Positions 13,801 through 21,633 of a DNA stretch of 21,633 bases are shown one piece after another. The notes below the pieces were generated by a model. That model was not told the origin of the DNA and ran no database searches. It was given only the letters and a program-made list of their open reading frames with translations. The DNA is taken from positions 1 through 21,633 of the IMG/VR virus record IMGVR_UViG_3300010392_001181, one strand, 5' to 3'. Position 1 is the first letter of the stretch. Each line of letters opens with the position of its first letter. Position numbers and translations under genes: made by a program. The DNA comes from a virus.

Positions 13801-15489
13801 AAAAACGTAAACGAAGCTACTCTAAGGCAGCTTAAGGAAGTTGACAAAGAAATCGATAAAATTACCAGTAAAAAAATAAAACCTATAGAGTTGGTTTCTC
13901 CTGAACTTCCTGAAGACTTAGGTTTAGTTGGAGAGCAGATTGAGGATGTATTGACATTATTGGAAGATGGAAACTTTAGTGATGAATTTCTAAAAACAAC
14001 ATATGGTCTTACTGAAGATCAGCTTGCTGTTCTTAAAGAAATAGTATCTAAAACGGATAGTTGGAATTCTGAGCTAGAAAAAGTAAAATTTACTTGGAAA
14101 GAATTATTCTCTGATGAGCAAATTCAAAGAACATTAAAGGGTGTATCTGAAATTTCAGACTCTGTAGGAAATTTGGGTGGCTCTTTGTCTGAGATGGCGA
14201 AAGATTTAGATATGCCAGAATTAGAAAAGTTCGCAGAGAGGTTGATTTTTGCTTCAGAGCAGATAAGCGAATTAGCTAAAGGTGCCGCAAGCTTGGCTAC
14301 TGAAGATATTGGAGGAGCCATTGCTAGTGGAGTTAATCTAATATCTAACGAAATAAAGGATATCTCTTCTCAAATAGCAGCCAATAGGCAAGCTTCCGAA
14401 GATTGGAATGATATAATAAAAGAGGTTGCTCAAAGTTATTCTGTTATTAGTATAGAGTCTAAATTAGCGGCAGAACAAAATAAGGATATTTTTGACCTAG
14501 ACGATCCTTTAAAATCGGCAAATAAAGCTTTTGATGCTTATAAAGAAGCTCAGAACAGACTAAGAGAGTTGGGCAAAGAGCTTAATAGTGGTCAAATACA
14601 AACCGGAGTTAAGGAGGTTAGAAACCTTGAGTTTTCTATATTCGGAGGCATAGCCAGTGTCGCTAAAACAGTATTAACTCCAGAGTTGGAGCCTGTTTTT
14701 TCTAGCCTTGCAGATAAATTTGGACAAATATTCGACCCAGAAACTTTTGAAATAAATCCAGCAATATTAGCAGAATACAGTAAGCTCGATGACGAAACGA
14801 AAAAGCTTGTAGATAATTGGCAAGAGATTGCCGTCTTGATGGAGGAGTCTGAAGAACAGATATTAGAGGTTCTTGAAAACTTAACAGGAACATTAGGAAC
14901 CAGCTTGTCTGACTCCATAGTGGATGCTTTTATCAACGGAACAGATGCTGCCGAAGCTTGGGGAGAAAGCGTAGAAGAGGTTATAGAAAGCATTCTGGAA
15001 AAATCACTTCAGGCTCAGTTTTTAAAGCCAGTATTTGACAAGTTGGTTGAAGATTTTGAGAGTCAGGTTAAAAAAGGCGCTACGGCTGAAGATATAGCTA
15101 CAGATGTGGCTAAAGTTTTTGATAGTGGAGAGATAGAGGATGCGATTTCAATATATACAGATGGATTGTCGGCTTTTCAGGATGAATTTAAAAAATTTGG
15201 TTTAAATTTGTGGGAGGAAACAATAGAAGATGCTAAAGGATTGAGTCGTGGTATTCAAGGAATAACTGAAGATACCGCAAATATAATAGCAGCTTACTTA
15301 AATACAATAAGATACCAAGTAATTCTAAATACTGGATATATGGAGCAAATATTAGCATCAATGAGAACTTCGCAAACCATGGCATCTCAGCAGTTAGCTA
15401 GATTAGCCTCTATAGACTCGAATACACTTAGGGTTGCTGATTTATTGGATTCGGTTGCTAATGGAACAAAATCATTAAAGGTTGCTTAA
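10852..15489 (+). CDS. Tape measure protein
   Basis: A 1545-aa protein, the largest in the window, that would set tail length and help DNA delivery. Residues about 95-215 match the N-terminal tape measure domain, with FELQSVALSAMVQDTKLAEQL, 'LALKSPFKILELNSYLKQLKAF', 'LKQLGDVSAGLGVDMSRLIL' and 'VRAASVLRGQELRQFTEAGI' in pattern. Two hydrophobic stretches follow at about 313-330 (KVLITTYGAYKAAVIAV) and 365-380 (ITAVIAGLTALVALYV). The rest is a long Lys/Glu/Leu-rich helical, coiled-coil region, with a more mixed C-terminal end. No lysozyme or peptidase domain is visible. With about 1.5 A per residue known for such proteins, it would fit a tail of up to roughly 230 nm, an upper bound. It follows the chaperone genes by 11 nt. 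Confidence 0.9.
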   Translation: MPEVKYEFIAVDKNLQKTIENIDKSLISMDQNIMDVGANLNKSFKKGASGQQQFQNNTVKTNQVLSQQLGIVSQLSNQLGTLFSIYAAERFVRQMIKVRGEFELQSVALSAMVQDTKLAEQLFTQVQSLALKSPFKILELNSYLKQLKAFRIENEDLIPTLKQLGDVSAGLGVDMSRLILAYGQVRAASVLRGQELRQFTEAGIPLVDALAEKFTELKGRVVDTAEVFDLISKRQVSFELIRDIFGEMTEEGGIFFDQQRKQAETLSGQVSILADAWDKMLNQLGKSNEGGIKGAIGIARDLIDNYEEVLRIIKVLITTYGAYKAAVIAVNISEQVRLYGSLTKVIRGAASAQRLLNTAMVKNPITAVIAGLTALVALYVSSARKQKEEAQATRDSIAPLVDKSNAIRSLKNEYADVNTSTERRVELLAEINNITPITVKGYESEEDAIRGVTEALEGQEQVLRKLALLKLRPVSQSFEDARTNYDDILSDFNAFKDKYESIYASVVSNIESQSENLEQADKDFFQNIIDSNRSDTEKLVELNRFIVRKWAEVDDDVNTILPEFSRNYLKAFEILKQPFDELGGLFKGTSLAQYVKNNAGFDEAIDLVKKAESDLRKEILKFAETLPEGEIRFDFILAALDQYGLLEEKTKEVADIIPKEWKAMTLAIKGIDFKLPGISEFAPKESSEYISYIKEIQDQWKSAKDDLELFKSVNVDITDKLIETGDLRTEEEEKVYQSLLDQKKELQAQETALRKILVFWKALPKTVGAGAKDLVKPLKNQLKIIKDIRNTYLQLEDITKGTSLSEVGFEEFRDELQGVFGDIGLDEKLLKEAFESYTDKDFRKYLEKLKKAAEDLGTKSGDAFAESLALQIANIGKKDLLDDTKLKAEIEKLRNELLGTFAPFGEGVVFDISLVTTKAESDVQEVIDKYEKALQGANEEQAKALDELKEREIRGIREASKERVKNLVSKSIEEDLGPLDQFYKNVNEATLRQLKEVDKEIDKITSKKIKPIELVSPELPEDLGLVGEQIEDVLTLLEDGNFSDEFLKTTYGLTEDQLAVLKEIVSKTDSWNSELEKVKFTWKELFSDEQIQRTLKGVSEISDSVGNLGGSLSEMAKDLDMPELEKFAERLIFASEQISELAKGAASLATEDIGGAIASGVNLISNEIKDISSQIAANRQASEDWNDIIKEVAQSYSVISIESKLAAEQNKDIFDLDDPLKSANKAFDAYKEAQNRLRELGKELNSGQIQTGVKEVRNLEFSIFGGIASVAKTVLTPELEPVFSSLADKFGQIFDPETFEINPAILAEYSKLDDETKKLVDNWQEIAVLMEESEEQILEVLENLTGTLGTSLSDSIVDAFINGTDAAEAWGESVEEVIESILEKSLQAQFLKPVFDKLVEDFESQVKKGATAEDIATDVAKVFDSGEIEDAISIYTDGLSAFQDEFKKFGLNLWEETIEDAKGLSRGIQGITEDTANIIAAYLNTIRYQVILNTGYMEQILASMRTSQTMASQQLARLASIDSNTLRVADLLDSVANGTKSLKVA

Positions 15490-16191
15490 ATGGTAAAAAA
15501 TTATTATATACAAAAAGGAACTGATGTAGCTAAGGATTTGTTTTCTGAGTATGGAATATCAGTAAAAGAGGTTTCTGGAATGTCAGAAACGCCAGATACT
15601 AAATCTTTTTTTTCTAGATCTTGGCCAGACGAACAGGGGGAGGATGTTTATATTCCCTCAAATCTGTTTTTTAAATCAAAGGAAATAAAAATAACATTCG
15701 TTTTGCAAAAAAATACAGTTTCCGATGTAAACACAATCATGAAATCTTTTTTAGAGTATATTATACCTAATGGTTTTGTAAACTATTTTGATACTTATAG
15801 ACAAAATGGATTTAGGGGGCATTATAATAAAAGCGATATTGATTCTGAGTCATATAGAGACTTAGGTTCTTATATACAGTGGAGTATGACATTTACCGCT
15901 TATAATGGAATTTGCTATGGCTTTGACAACTCAGGAAGTTCTAGTATATTTGCAGAAGTGACTAGCGGAACGGCTGATATATATTTCTCTGACGGAACCT
16001 CAATTTTAGAAGTTTCTGGTCAACACATAAAAGGACTAGATGGTGGTTTTGCTATAGTATGTCCATCTATTTATGGTGGAGTTTCACTAGAAAAAAGAAC
16101 ATCAAAACTTATAGGAACTTATGTTTCTAGCAATGGTAAAATATATGGAATAGGAGGATTTCCTAATCCAGCATACTTATTTGGAATTTAA
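15490..16191 (+). CDS. Distal tail (Dit)-like protein
   Basis: A 233-aa protein starting directly after the tape measure TAA (TAAATG). The N-terminal half has 'SFFSRSWPDEQGEDVYIPSNLFFKS', then a strand 'EIKITFVLQ', a helix 'DVNTIMKSFLEYI' and 'NYFDTYRQNGFRGHYNKSDI', then the strand 'YIQWSMTFTAYNG'. This is close in order to distal tail protein N-domains, in which short loops lead to ring formation at the tube end. The C-terminal 80 residues are a Gly-rich beta part (AEVTSGTADIYF, YVSSNGKIYGIGG), perhaps a small carbohydrate-binding or galectin-like domain. Its position right after the tape measure gene is the classical one for Dit. Confidence 0.65.
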   Translation: MVKNYYIQKGTDVAKDLFSEYGISVKEVSGMSETPDTKSFFSRSWPDEQGEDVYIPSNLFFKSKEIKITFVLQKNTVSDVNTIMKSFLEYIIPNGFVNYFDTYRQNGFRGHYNKSDIDSESYRDLGSYIQWSMTFTAYNGICYGFDNSGSSSIFAEVTSGTADIYFSDGTSILEVSGQHIKGLDGGFAIVCPSIYGGVSLEKRTSKLIGTYVSSNGKIYGIGGFPNPAYLFGI

Positions 16192-16208
16192 TTTTAAAAA
16201 TATAGAAT

Positions 16209-17150
16209 ATGGGCACTTTTGGAACACCAACTATAGTTTACACGCCTGATGATGCTGCTATAAGTCAAGCGGAAAGGGATGCTTTTATGGATGCATTAGG
16301 TTGCGCTAAAGACGACGAGGTTTTACATAAAGCTGGAGAGGAAACAATAACGGATATTAAGACATTCTCTGTAAGGCCGATGATTACCGGGACTGTTGAT
16401 GACTCTGAAAATGCAGCTAATTATCAAGACGTTCTTACGGAAAGGTGGAGGATAGATGTCCATGATACTGAAATATCAGCACTAGAGACTAATGTTTTAC
16501 TAAAAGTAGATAAAGCCTCCAATATCCAAACATTAACGGGGCAGTCAGGAAGCGTAAGTGCAAATTTCTCTAGCTATACTGAAATAAGGATAGCTTGCAC
16601 TGGTAATGTAACTATAACTCCATCGAACGTGCCTACTGGTCAGGTTTGCAAATTAGTTGTAAGCAGATCAGACCCGGATACGCAAACTGTTTCTTTTTAT
16701 GGAATAAGCGGAACTGTAGATGGGGCTAAATTAGGTATAACTACTCTGTACTACGATGTGTGGAGGGCTAATGACTCTATTTTCTTGATACAAAAAAATA
16801 GACAGGGTGGTGGCCCTATGGATAGTTCCAAAATAGCTGGAATTGGCACTACCAATATAGATTCTTTAGATTTCCTAGAGGCTCAAAATAATGACAATAT
16901 ATACGTAGTAGAATGCACTGTCACTGTAAATAATACAGTTTCTCAAGCATATTCAAATTTTACTATAGATTTCGGAGCTTCAGTAGCTATGAAAAATAAC
17001 GGAAAACCAGCATTAACTTACGAGGCTGGTAGTTATTGTTTTGTAAATAACAGTACAACTCCGGGTAGGTTAGATTTTACATATAGCCACCCATCGGCGC
17101 TCTTAGGCCCAAAAAAAATATATTTTACATTGTTCTTTATTGTTGCTTAA
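16209..17150 (+). CDS. Tail tip / baseplate fibre-like protein
   Basis: A 313-aa protein. Residues about 36-52 hold 'VLHKAGEETITDIKTFSV', a version of the phage fibre motif 'vhl.GdETItG.KTF', which recurs in stalks of tail fibres and baseplate proteins. A 'DTEISALETNVLLKVDKAS' helix is followed by a beta-helix-like stretch 'NIQTLTGQSGSVSANFSSYTEI'. The C-terminal half (GIGTTNIDSLDFLEAQNNDNI, then the strands YVVECTVTVNN, FTIDFGASV and IYFTLFFIV) looks like a globular jelly-roll or C1q-like head. It lies between Dit and the tail hub gene, where upper-baseplate proteins are often found. Its stop overlaps the next start (TAATG). It may be a side fibre or part of the baseplate ring. Confidence 0.55.
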   Translation: MGTFGTPTIVYTPDDAAISQAERDAFMDALGCAKDDEVLHKAGEETITDIKTFSVRPMITGTVDDSENAANYQDVLTERWRIDVHDTEISALETNVLLKVDKASNIQTLTGQSGSVSANFSSYTEIRIACTGNVTITPSNVPTGQVCKLVVSRSDPDTQTVSFYGISGTVDGAKLGITTLYYDVWRANDSIFLIQKNRQGGGPMDSSKIAGIGTTNIDSLDFLEAQNNDNIYVVECTVTVNNTVSQAYSNFTIDFGASVAMKNNGKPALTYEAGSYCFVNNSTTPGRLDFTYSHPSALLGPKKIYFTLFFIVA

Positions 17151-18769
17151 TGTTAGATGTCTACCACAAAGATAACACAGAGTTCTTCACTATAAAAGAA
17201 TTCAAATTCAACTCTACTCATATGGGTGAAAAGAAAATAAACGCAACAGTTTATTCTCCCGATAACCTAGATTTTGAGATTGGAGCTTATGTTATGTACC
17301 GTGGAGAAAAGTTTTCTATATGGAATAAAACACCAAAATTAAAATCCGCAAGAACTGGTGAAAATATAGGAAATGCTATAAAATATGATTTAGAATTTTT
17401 TGCTCCTTATAAAATAATGGAGGCTATAAACTTTGAAGACTACGTAACTTCTGATGACACTAATCAATATTACACTGGGACTCCGGTATTTGCTTTTTTT
17501 AATAACGTAAACGAGTTGGCCGCAAGAATACAGGCTAATTTAGATCGATTTTTAGGTGCAGGAGTTTGGAGTGTAAATGTCAATTCTTCTGTAATATTAG
17601 AAGAAAAGCAGGTTTCAGTAAATAACAACAATCTAATAGATGGACTTAGGTTTTGTAATGATATTTTTGGGTTGGATTATTTCATAAATGGAACTTCAAT
17701 CACTATAGGTGGTTCTGGTTTAAATATAGACACCACTTTTTACTACGGTAAAAATAAGGGATTGTATGAATTGGAAAGGGTTTTTGAAACCGAAGAAAAG
17801 GTTATAACGAGGCTTAAGGCTTATGGTTCTGGAAGAAACCTACCACAATACTATCTTAGAGATGAAAATGCAAAAGGTAGGTATTTTACCCAACTAATGC
17901 TTCCTAACTTCGCTACAACTGGAATAGATTACGTTGATGCTCCTGCTGAAATTATATCTGAATATGGGATAAGAGAGGGGTCTCAAACTTTTGATGATAT
18001 ATATCCATCTATAGAAGAGATTGATTTAGGATCGGGAAGGATCGATGAAATCGTATCTGTAGAGCCTATTGATTTAGAATCCGACTACTTTACAATAAAC
18101 GTTTTAGATTTAGGTTTCGATATAAATGAATACCTTACAGCAGAGACAGCTAGAGTATCTATAAAAGGATCAAACGCAGACGCTAGTCCTACTTATTTGG
18201 GGGGTTATGAATTTGAGATTGTTGAAGTCTTAAATAATGGAAGCGGATACACCATAAGACTACTTAAAAATCAAGCCGACAATAATATATTACCGGATGA
18301 TGTAGCAACCGTAAGGGCTGGAGACAGGTTTGTTCTTCTTGGAATTAGAATGCCAGATAGCTATATAACCAACGCTGAAAACAAATTATCTTTAAGAGCT
18401 TCCGAAACTTTTACGGATGAGTGGTCTTCTAAAATATCATATATCCCCAAATTTGACGAGAAATTTATAGAAATAAACGATATTGGTGATGATTTTGATT
18501 CGGGTAAAAGAGTAAAAATAGAAGATGACGATTTAGGTGTTGCTAATTATTTCACAATACAAAACATGACCATAAGTTATGGGGATTTATTACCAAAATA
18601 TGAAGGTAAATTATCAAACATAAAGGCAAAGAGTTTAAAAGAAGAGTTTAGAAAAACAGAAACAAGTCAGGTTAATTTTAATTCAGTATCAAATAAATCG
18701 TCAATAAACACTAGGGTTAATAATAATATTACTGTTAGGGCAGTAGAAAACGATATTACATGGCAATAG
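17150..18769 (+). CDS. Tail hub / Tal-like protein (prophage endopeptidase tail family-like)
   Basis: A 539-aa protein that would form the tail hub at the tube tip. The first 100 residues 'EFFTIKEFKFNSTHMGEKKINATVY', 'LDFEIGAYVMYRGEKFSIWNKTPKL' and 'IKYDLEFFAPYKIMEAINF' resemble the gp27/Tal-type N-terminal hub domains, with 'l...~~~~~g.~~l~f~~y' strands and a first barrel. Residues 130-200 include a helical insert 'NELAARIQANLDRFLGAG' and a pair of strands with 'FCNDIFGLDYFINGTSITIGG'. The region 330-420 is a short beta-barrel (YFTINVLDLGFDINEYL, YEFEIVEVLNNGSGYTIRLL), and the C-terminus is helical. No catalytic peptidase motif is visible, so it may be structural only. Its start overlaps the previous stop and it is followed, with a 10-nt overlap, by the tail fibre. 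Confidence 0.6.
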   Translation: MLDVYHKDNTEFFTIKEFKFNSTHMGEKKINATVYSPDNLDFEIGAYVMYRGEKFSIWNKTPKLKSARTGENIGNAIKYDLEFFAPYKIMEAINFEDYVTSDDTNQYYTGTPVFAFFNNVNELAARIQANLDRFLGAGVWSVNVNSSVILEEKQVSVNNNNLIDGLRFCNDIFGLDYFINGTSITIGGSGLNIDTTFYYGKNKGLYELERVFETEEKVITRLKAYGSGRNLPQYYLRDENAKGRYFTQLMLPNFATTGIDYVDAPAEIISEYGIREGSQTFDDIYPSIEEIDLGSGRIDEIVSVEPIDLESDYFTINVLDLGFDINEYLTAETARVSIKGSNADASPTYLGGYEFEIVEVLNNGSGYTIRLLKNQADNNILPDDVATVRAGDRFVLLGIRMPDSYITNAENKLSLRASETFTDEWSSKISYIPKFDEKFIEINDIGDDFDSGKRVKIEDDDLGVANYFTIQNMTISYGDLLPKYEGKLSNIKAKSLKEEFRKTETSQVNFNSVSNKSSINTRVNNNITVRAVENDITWQ

Positions 18770-21633
18770 AGGGAAGTAGATTAAATGTAGTTATATCTAA
18801 AACTAAATCTCAAATAGAAGATTTAGAAAGTTCTGCCAGTGGTACTATATATTTCGCTTCAGACTCTCCAGATATATATGTAGGCAATGGAAGTAAGGCT
18901 GCTAAATATTCTGGAATATCTATAGTAGATTCCAGACCTTCTAGCCCCGTTGAAAATCAACTATACTTAATAGGATCTTCAGGAAGCTATTCAATAGAAT
19001 TTTACATTTCTGGAAATTGGGAAATATTAGTAAGTTCTCTAGAGCTTGGAGAAACATCATCTACAGCTTATAGGGGTGATAGGGGAAAAGAGGCTTATGA
19101 TCACTCTAATTTAATTTCAGGAAACCCTCATAATGTTTTGTATTCAGAGCTTTCTGACGCTCCTGTAGCTTTTGAGTTGACAGACGGTGAAGGTTCTACT
19201 GCTAATGGAACAGCAGTAGATATAGGGGGTGTTTTTTCTAAAGATGCAATTATAGATACTGATGGCATATATTTACTAAAATTAATAAGCTTACTTGATA
19301 ATGCAGAAACAAGCATTGGGGCTTTAAGTGTAAGAGTTAAAGATGCATCAACCGGAGATTACTCTCAATTAGGAAACAACAGTTTGCAATATCATGACGG
19401 AGGAACTTCATCTACAGTTAGTATAGCAAGATTGTCAACTTCAGTAGATAGAGTAACTGTTTCTGGTGCCGGATATGCTGCTTTTTTGGGGCTTCATTAT
19501 TTATCTGATCTAGCCAGCTTGAACGTATCAAATCCAAGATGGATACCAGACTGGCAGGCGGTTAAGGATTATACAGACACTTACGCTTGGCTAAAAAGCA
19601 CAAATAACCTTTACTACTCTTCTGGATTGGTTGGGATTGGAAGTCAATTCGCTGTAAATGACTTTTTAGAAGCATATCCACTTTTAGTAAAATCTAATGC
19701 AGGAAAGATAGTTAAATTTGAAGATACAGATGTATCTGGATATATATCAATAGAGACTGATTATTTAGGTAACGATATTTCTATATTAGGTAAGGCTTTT
19801 TTAATGGAAAGTCAAATAGCTATAATTTCTTTATTAAGGGTTTCCGCTAACAAATATAAAACAACACTACTTGAAGGTTCTGTTGATATTTTTTCAAATC
19901 CGGGAAGTCAAGATAACGCTATTGAGACTTATGGAAATGTATTTCTGCACAATTCTCCAAACAGCTTAATGTTAGGATACAATCAACTTGCAACGATTGA
20001 TTATGAGGGTTTGTTTTTAGATTCTGATCAAATAATAGCAGTATATTCAGATACCGACGGAAAATATTATTTTGGCAATGGAGTTGTAGTAATAAATCCT
20101 ACTGGAAGTTTGGTTGGTATAAACACCCAAACACCTTCAGCAAATTTAGACATAAATGGAACTTTCAAGGTTTCTGGAACCTTGACTTTAAATGGCGTTA
20201 CCTATACATTTCCCGGAGCTGATGGATCTAGTAATTATGTCCTTACAACAGATGGATTAGGTAATCTTTCATGGAGTTCAAAAACAGGGGGAGGAGTGCC
20301 GGGAACTGGTATAATATCCATAAATGGACTAAACCCAACAGCTCAAACCATAGCTGGAACATCGCCAATAAGTGTAGTTTCTAGCGGATCTACACATACC
20401 ATATCTCATAATAACTCTACGGTAAGTCCATCTACTTATAAGTCTGTTACCGTAGACTCTAAAGGACACATAACCGCTGGTACAAATCCTAGCACCATTT
20501 CTGGATATGGAATAACCGACGCTTACACAAAATCCGAAGTTGACTCATTAGCTGATATTGCGGCAAATATATACGCTGCTGCATATAAATCTAACGCTTT
20601 AGTCAATTTAGATTTATTTGGAATGGTTGATTCTGAGGATTCAAACTCGCTTAAAAAGATATCTTACGCTCTCCTTAAGTCAAACTTAAAATCATATTTT
20701 GATACACTGTACAACGACTATGTGTTAACTAAATCTGGAGTGGAGGCTGTGTTGACTGGACTTATTACCACTCACACTCATAATTATACCAATAATGACG
20801 GAACCGTAACAAGCGTTGGAATATCTGTTCCAACGGGTCTTACAGCTTCTGGTAGTCCAATAACCGGAAGTGGAGTTTTGGACATATCTTTCACTACGGG
20901 TTATTCCATACCTTTAAATAGTAAACAGACAAGTTGGGATTCAGCTTACTCCAATAGAATAACATCTTTGACAAATACAGGAAGTAGTGGTGCTGCAACT
21001 TTGATTTCAAATATTCTAAATATACCAGAATACACGCTAGAAGGATTAGGAGGAATATCAACAGCTACCGCCAATTCGAAATATGTAAGGAAAGACTCTT
21101 TAGGTAGTAATTCATTCGTATCAGATAAGCTTATATTTACAAGGATAAGCAATTTTCCAGCAGAAGATACTTATGACTTTATTAGATTCGATTCTGATAC
21201 TTATTACTTTAATAAGAATTCCTTATCTTCTGCCACAGTATCAAATGCAAAACTAAATGCCGTGTCTTTTATAAAAAATGGAGGAACTTCTTCTCAGTTT
21301 TTAAAAGCAGATGGATCTGTAGATTCTAATACATACAAAACTGCTAGTGATGCAAACTCAGATTACGTAAGTAAAATAACAAAAACTGATAACTCTTTTG
21401 TTTCTGATAAATTAATATTTAATTCAATATCAAATTTCCCTAGTGCAACCACATATGATTTTGTTAGATTTGATTCTGATACTTATTATTTTAATAAGAA
21501 TTCTTTAGATGGCACCACAACACCCAACGCTAAGTTAAAGGCATCTGAGTTTATAAAACAAGGTGGACAATCTACTGAAATATTAAAAGCAGATGGATCT
21601 TCTCAGTCCATGGCTTATTCAGCTTTAACTTCA
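18760..21633 (+). CDS. Large tail fibre protein (C-terminus beyond the window)
   Basis: The frame is open from ATG 18760 to the window end: 958 codons, no stop. The N-terminus is a beta-rich attachment part. Residues about 97-126 hold the fibre motif 'GETSSTAYRGDRGKEAYDHS' followed by 'GNPHNV', common in phage tail fibres. The middle (residues 450-470) has VGINTQTPSANLDING, the 'vGInT..P...LdinG' motif of fibre stalks. Residues 681-705 read 'GTVTSVGISVPTGLTASGSP', a segment that recurs in Bacteroidota phage fibres, and GYGITDAYTKSEV is of the 'GYGITDAYTK' type. The C-terminal end is a 94-aa tandem repeat. It would contact the host surface; the receptor-binding tip lies outside the window. It overlaps the hub gene by 10 nt. 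Confidence 0.8.
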   Translation, partial: MAIEGSRLNVVISKTKSQIEDLESSASGTIYFASDSPDIYVGNGSKAAKYSGISIVDSRPSSPVENQLYLIGSSGSYSIEFYISGNWEILVSSLELGETSSTAYRGDRGKEAYDHSNLISGNPHNVLYSELSDAPVAFELTDGEGSTANGTAVDIGGVFSKDAIIDTDGIYLLKLISLLDNAETSIGALSVRVKDASTGDYSQLGNNSLQYHDGGTSSTVSIARLSTSVDRVTVSGAGYAAFLGLHYLSDLASLNVSNPRWIPDWQAVKDYTDTYAWLKSTNNLYYSSGLVGIGSQFAVNDFLEAYPLLVKSNAGKIVKFEDTDVSGYISIETDYLGNDISILGKAFLMESQIAIISLLRVSANKYKTTLLEGSVDIFSNPGSQDNAIETYGNVFLHNSPNSLMLGYNQLATIDYEGLFLDSDQIIAVYSDTDGKYYFGNGVVVINPTGSLVGINTQTPSANLDINGTFKVSGTLTLNGVTYTFPGADGSSNYVLTTDGLGNLSWSSKTGGGVPGTGIISINGLNPTAQTIAGTSPISVVSSGSTHTISHNNSTVSPSTYKSVTVDSKGHITAGTNPSTISGYGITDAYTKSEVDSLADIAANIYAAAYKSNALVNLDLFGMVDSEDSNSLKKISYALLKSNLKSYFDTLYNDYVLTKSGVEAVLTGLITTHTHNYTNNDGTVTSVGISVPTGLTASGSPITGSGVLDISFTTGYSIPLNSKQTSWDSAYSNRITSLTNTGSSGAATLISNILNIPEYTLEGLGGISTATANSKYVRKDSLGSNSFVSDKLIFTRISNFPAEDTYDFIRFDSDTYYFNKNSLSSATVSNAKLNAVSFIKNGGTSSQFLKADGSVDSNTYKTASDANSDYVSKITKTDNSFVSDKLIFNSISNFPSATTYDFVRFDSDTYYFNKNSLDGTTTPNAKLKASEFIKQGGQSTEILKADGSSQSMAYSALTS
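21061..21633 (+). repeat. 94-residue tandem repeat in the tail fibre (second unit incomplete)
   Basis: Two units with a period of 282 nt (94 aa). FVSDKLIF at 21115 and 21397, the FDSDTYYFNKNSL blocks, and LKADGS at 21301 and 21583 are conserved, while the residues between differ (TRISNFPAED against NSISNFPSAT). Many changes are synonymous, so the copies are not recent. The second unit runs to the window end, and more may follow. Confidence 0.85.

Noticed and set aside
10852-15489. Lysozyme or peptidase domain within the tape measure protein
   Set aside because: No catalytic motif of lysozyme, NlpC/P60 or M23 families is visible in the 1545 residues.
18760-21633. Diversity-generating retroelement target in the fibre
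   Set aside because: No reverse transcriptase gene or template repeat is visible, and the repeats differ at silent sites rather than at adenines only.
1-21633. tRNA genes, CRISPR arrays, insertion sequences, attachment sites
   Set aside because: No cloverleaf, evenly spaced repeats, transposase or integrase sequences, or paired terminal repeats were seen.

Overview
This window is the late structural region of a tailed phage or prophage of a Bacteroidota host, most likely a flavobacterium-like, AT-rich one. The host call rests on TAnnTTTG-type promoter boxes, A-rich start contexts that mostly lack a Shine-Dalgarno sequence, a DUF5675 protein, and fibre motifs common in Bacteroidota phages. 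No sheath, LysM or contractile baseplate genes are visible, so the virion is probably siphovirus-like. Almost all genes lie on the plus strand, packed with 1-17 nt overlaps.

Layout. (1) 1-1463: a head decoration-like protein, probably cut by the window edge, and the major capsid protein, closed by a hairpin terminator at 1474-1500. (2) 1513-2186: two head-tail connector candidates. (3) 2188-5978: an accessory fibre or adhesin block. It holds a stand-alone 80-aa module, a 691-aa protein that repeats this module at its N-terminus in front of lectin-like and beta-propeller-like regions, an unknown protein, and two small fibre-like proteins sharing an N-terminal motif. (4) 5983-7846: a run of membrane and small proteins around a DUF5675 protein, a candidate lysis cassette, including a possible frameshifted gene and a 29-codon gene. 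(5) 7846-8678: tail-completion (gp10-like) and tail-terminator candidates. (6) 8679-9100: a minus-strand accessory gene broken by an in-frame TAA, and a divergent promoter with a 5' stem-loop. (7) 9101-9982: the major tail tube protein, followed by a strong terminator and a new promoter. (8) 10122-10840: tail assembly chaperones made by a programmed -1 frameshift that the annotated ORFs miss. (9) 10852-18769: tape measure, distal tail, tip and tail hub (Tal-like) proteins. (10) 18760-21633: a large tail fibre, open at the window end.

How it works together. Regions 1, 2 and 5 build the head and neck, regions 7-9 build and measure the tail, and the fibre blocks (3 and 10) supply host contact. 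Region 4 probably supplies lysis or membrane functions. Terminators after the capsid and tail tube genes, plus fresh promoters before the tail tube and chaperone genes, suggest expression is set separately for the most abundant proteins. The least ordinary points are the T9 frameshift signal with its spaced stem-loop, the interrupted minus-strand gene, the possible +1 frameshift at 6079, the duplicated anchor domain, and the fibre and lysis cargo lying inside the neck gene cluster.
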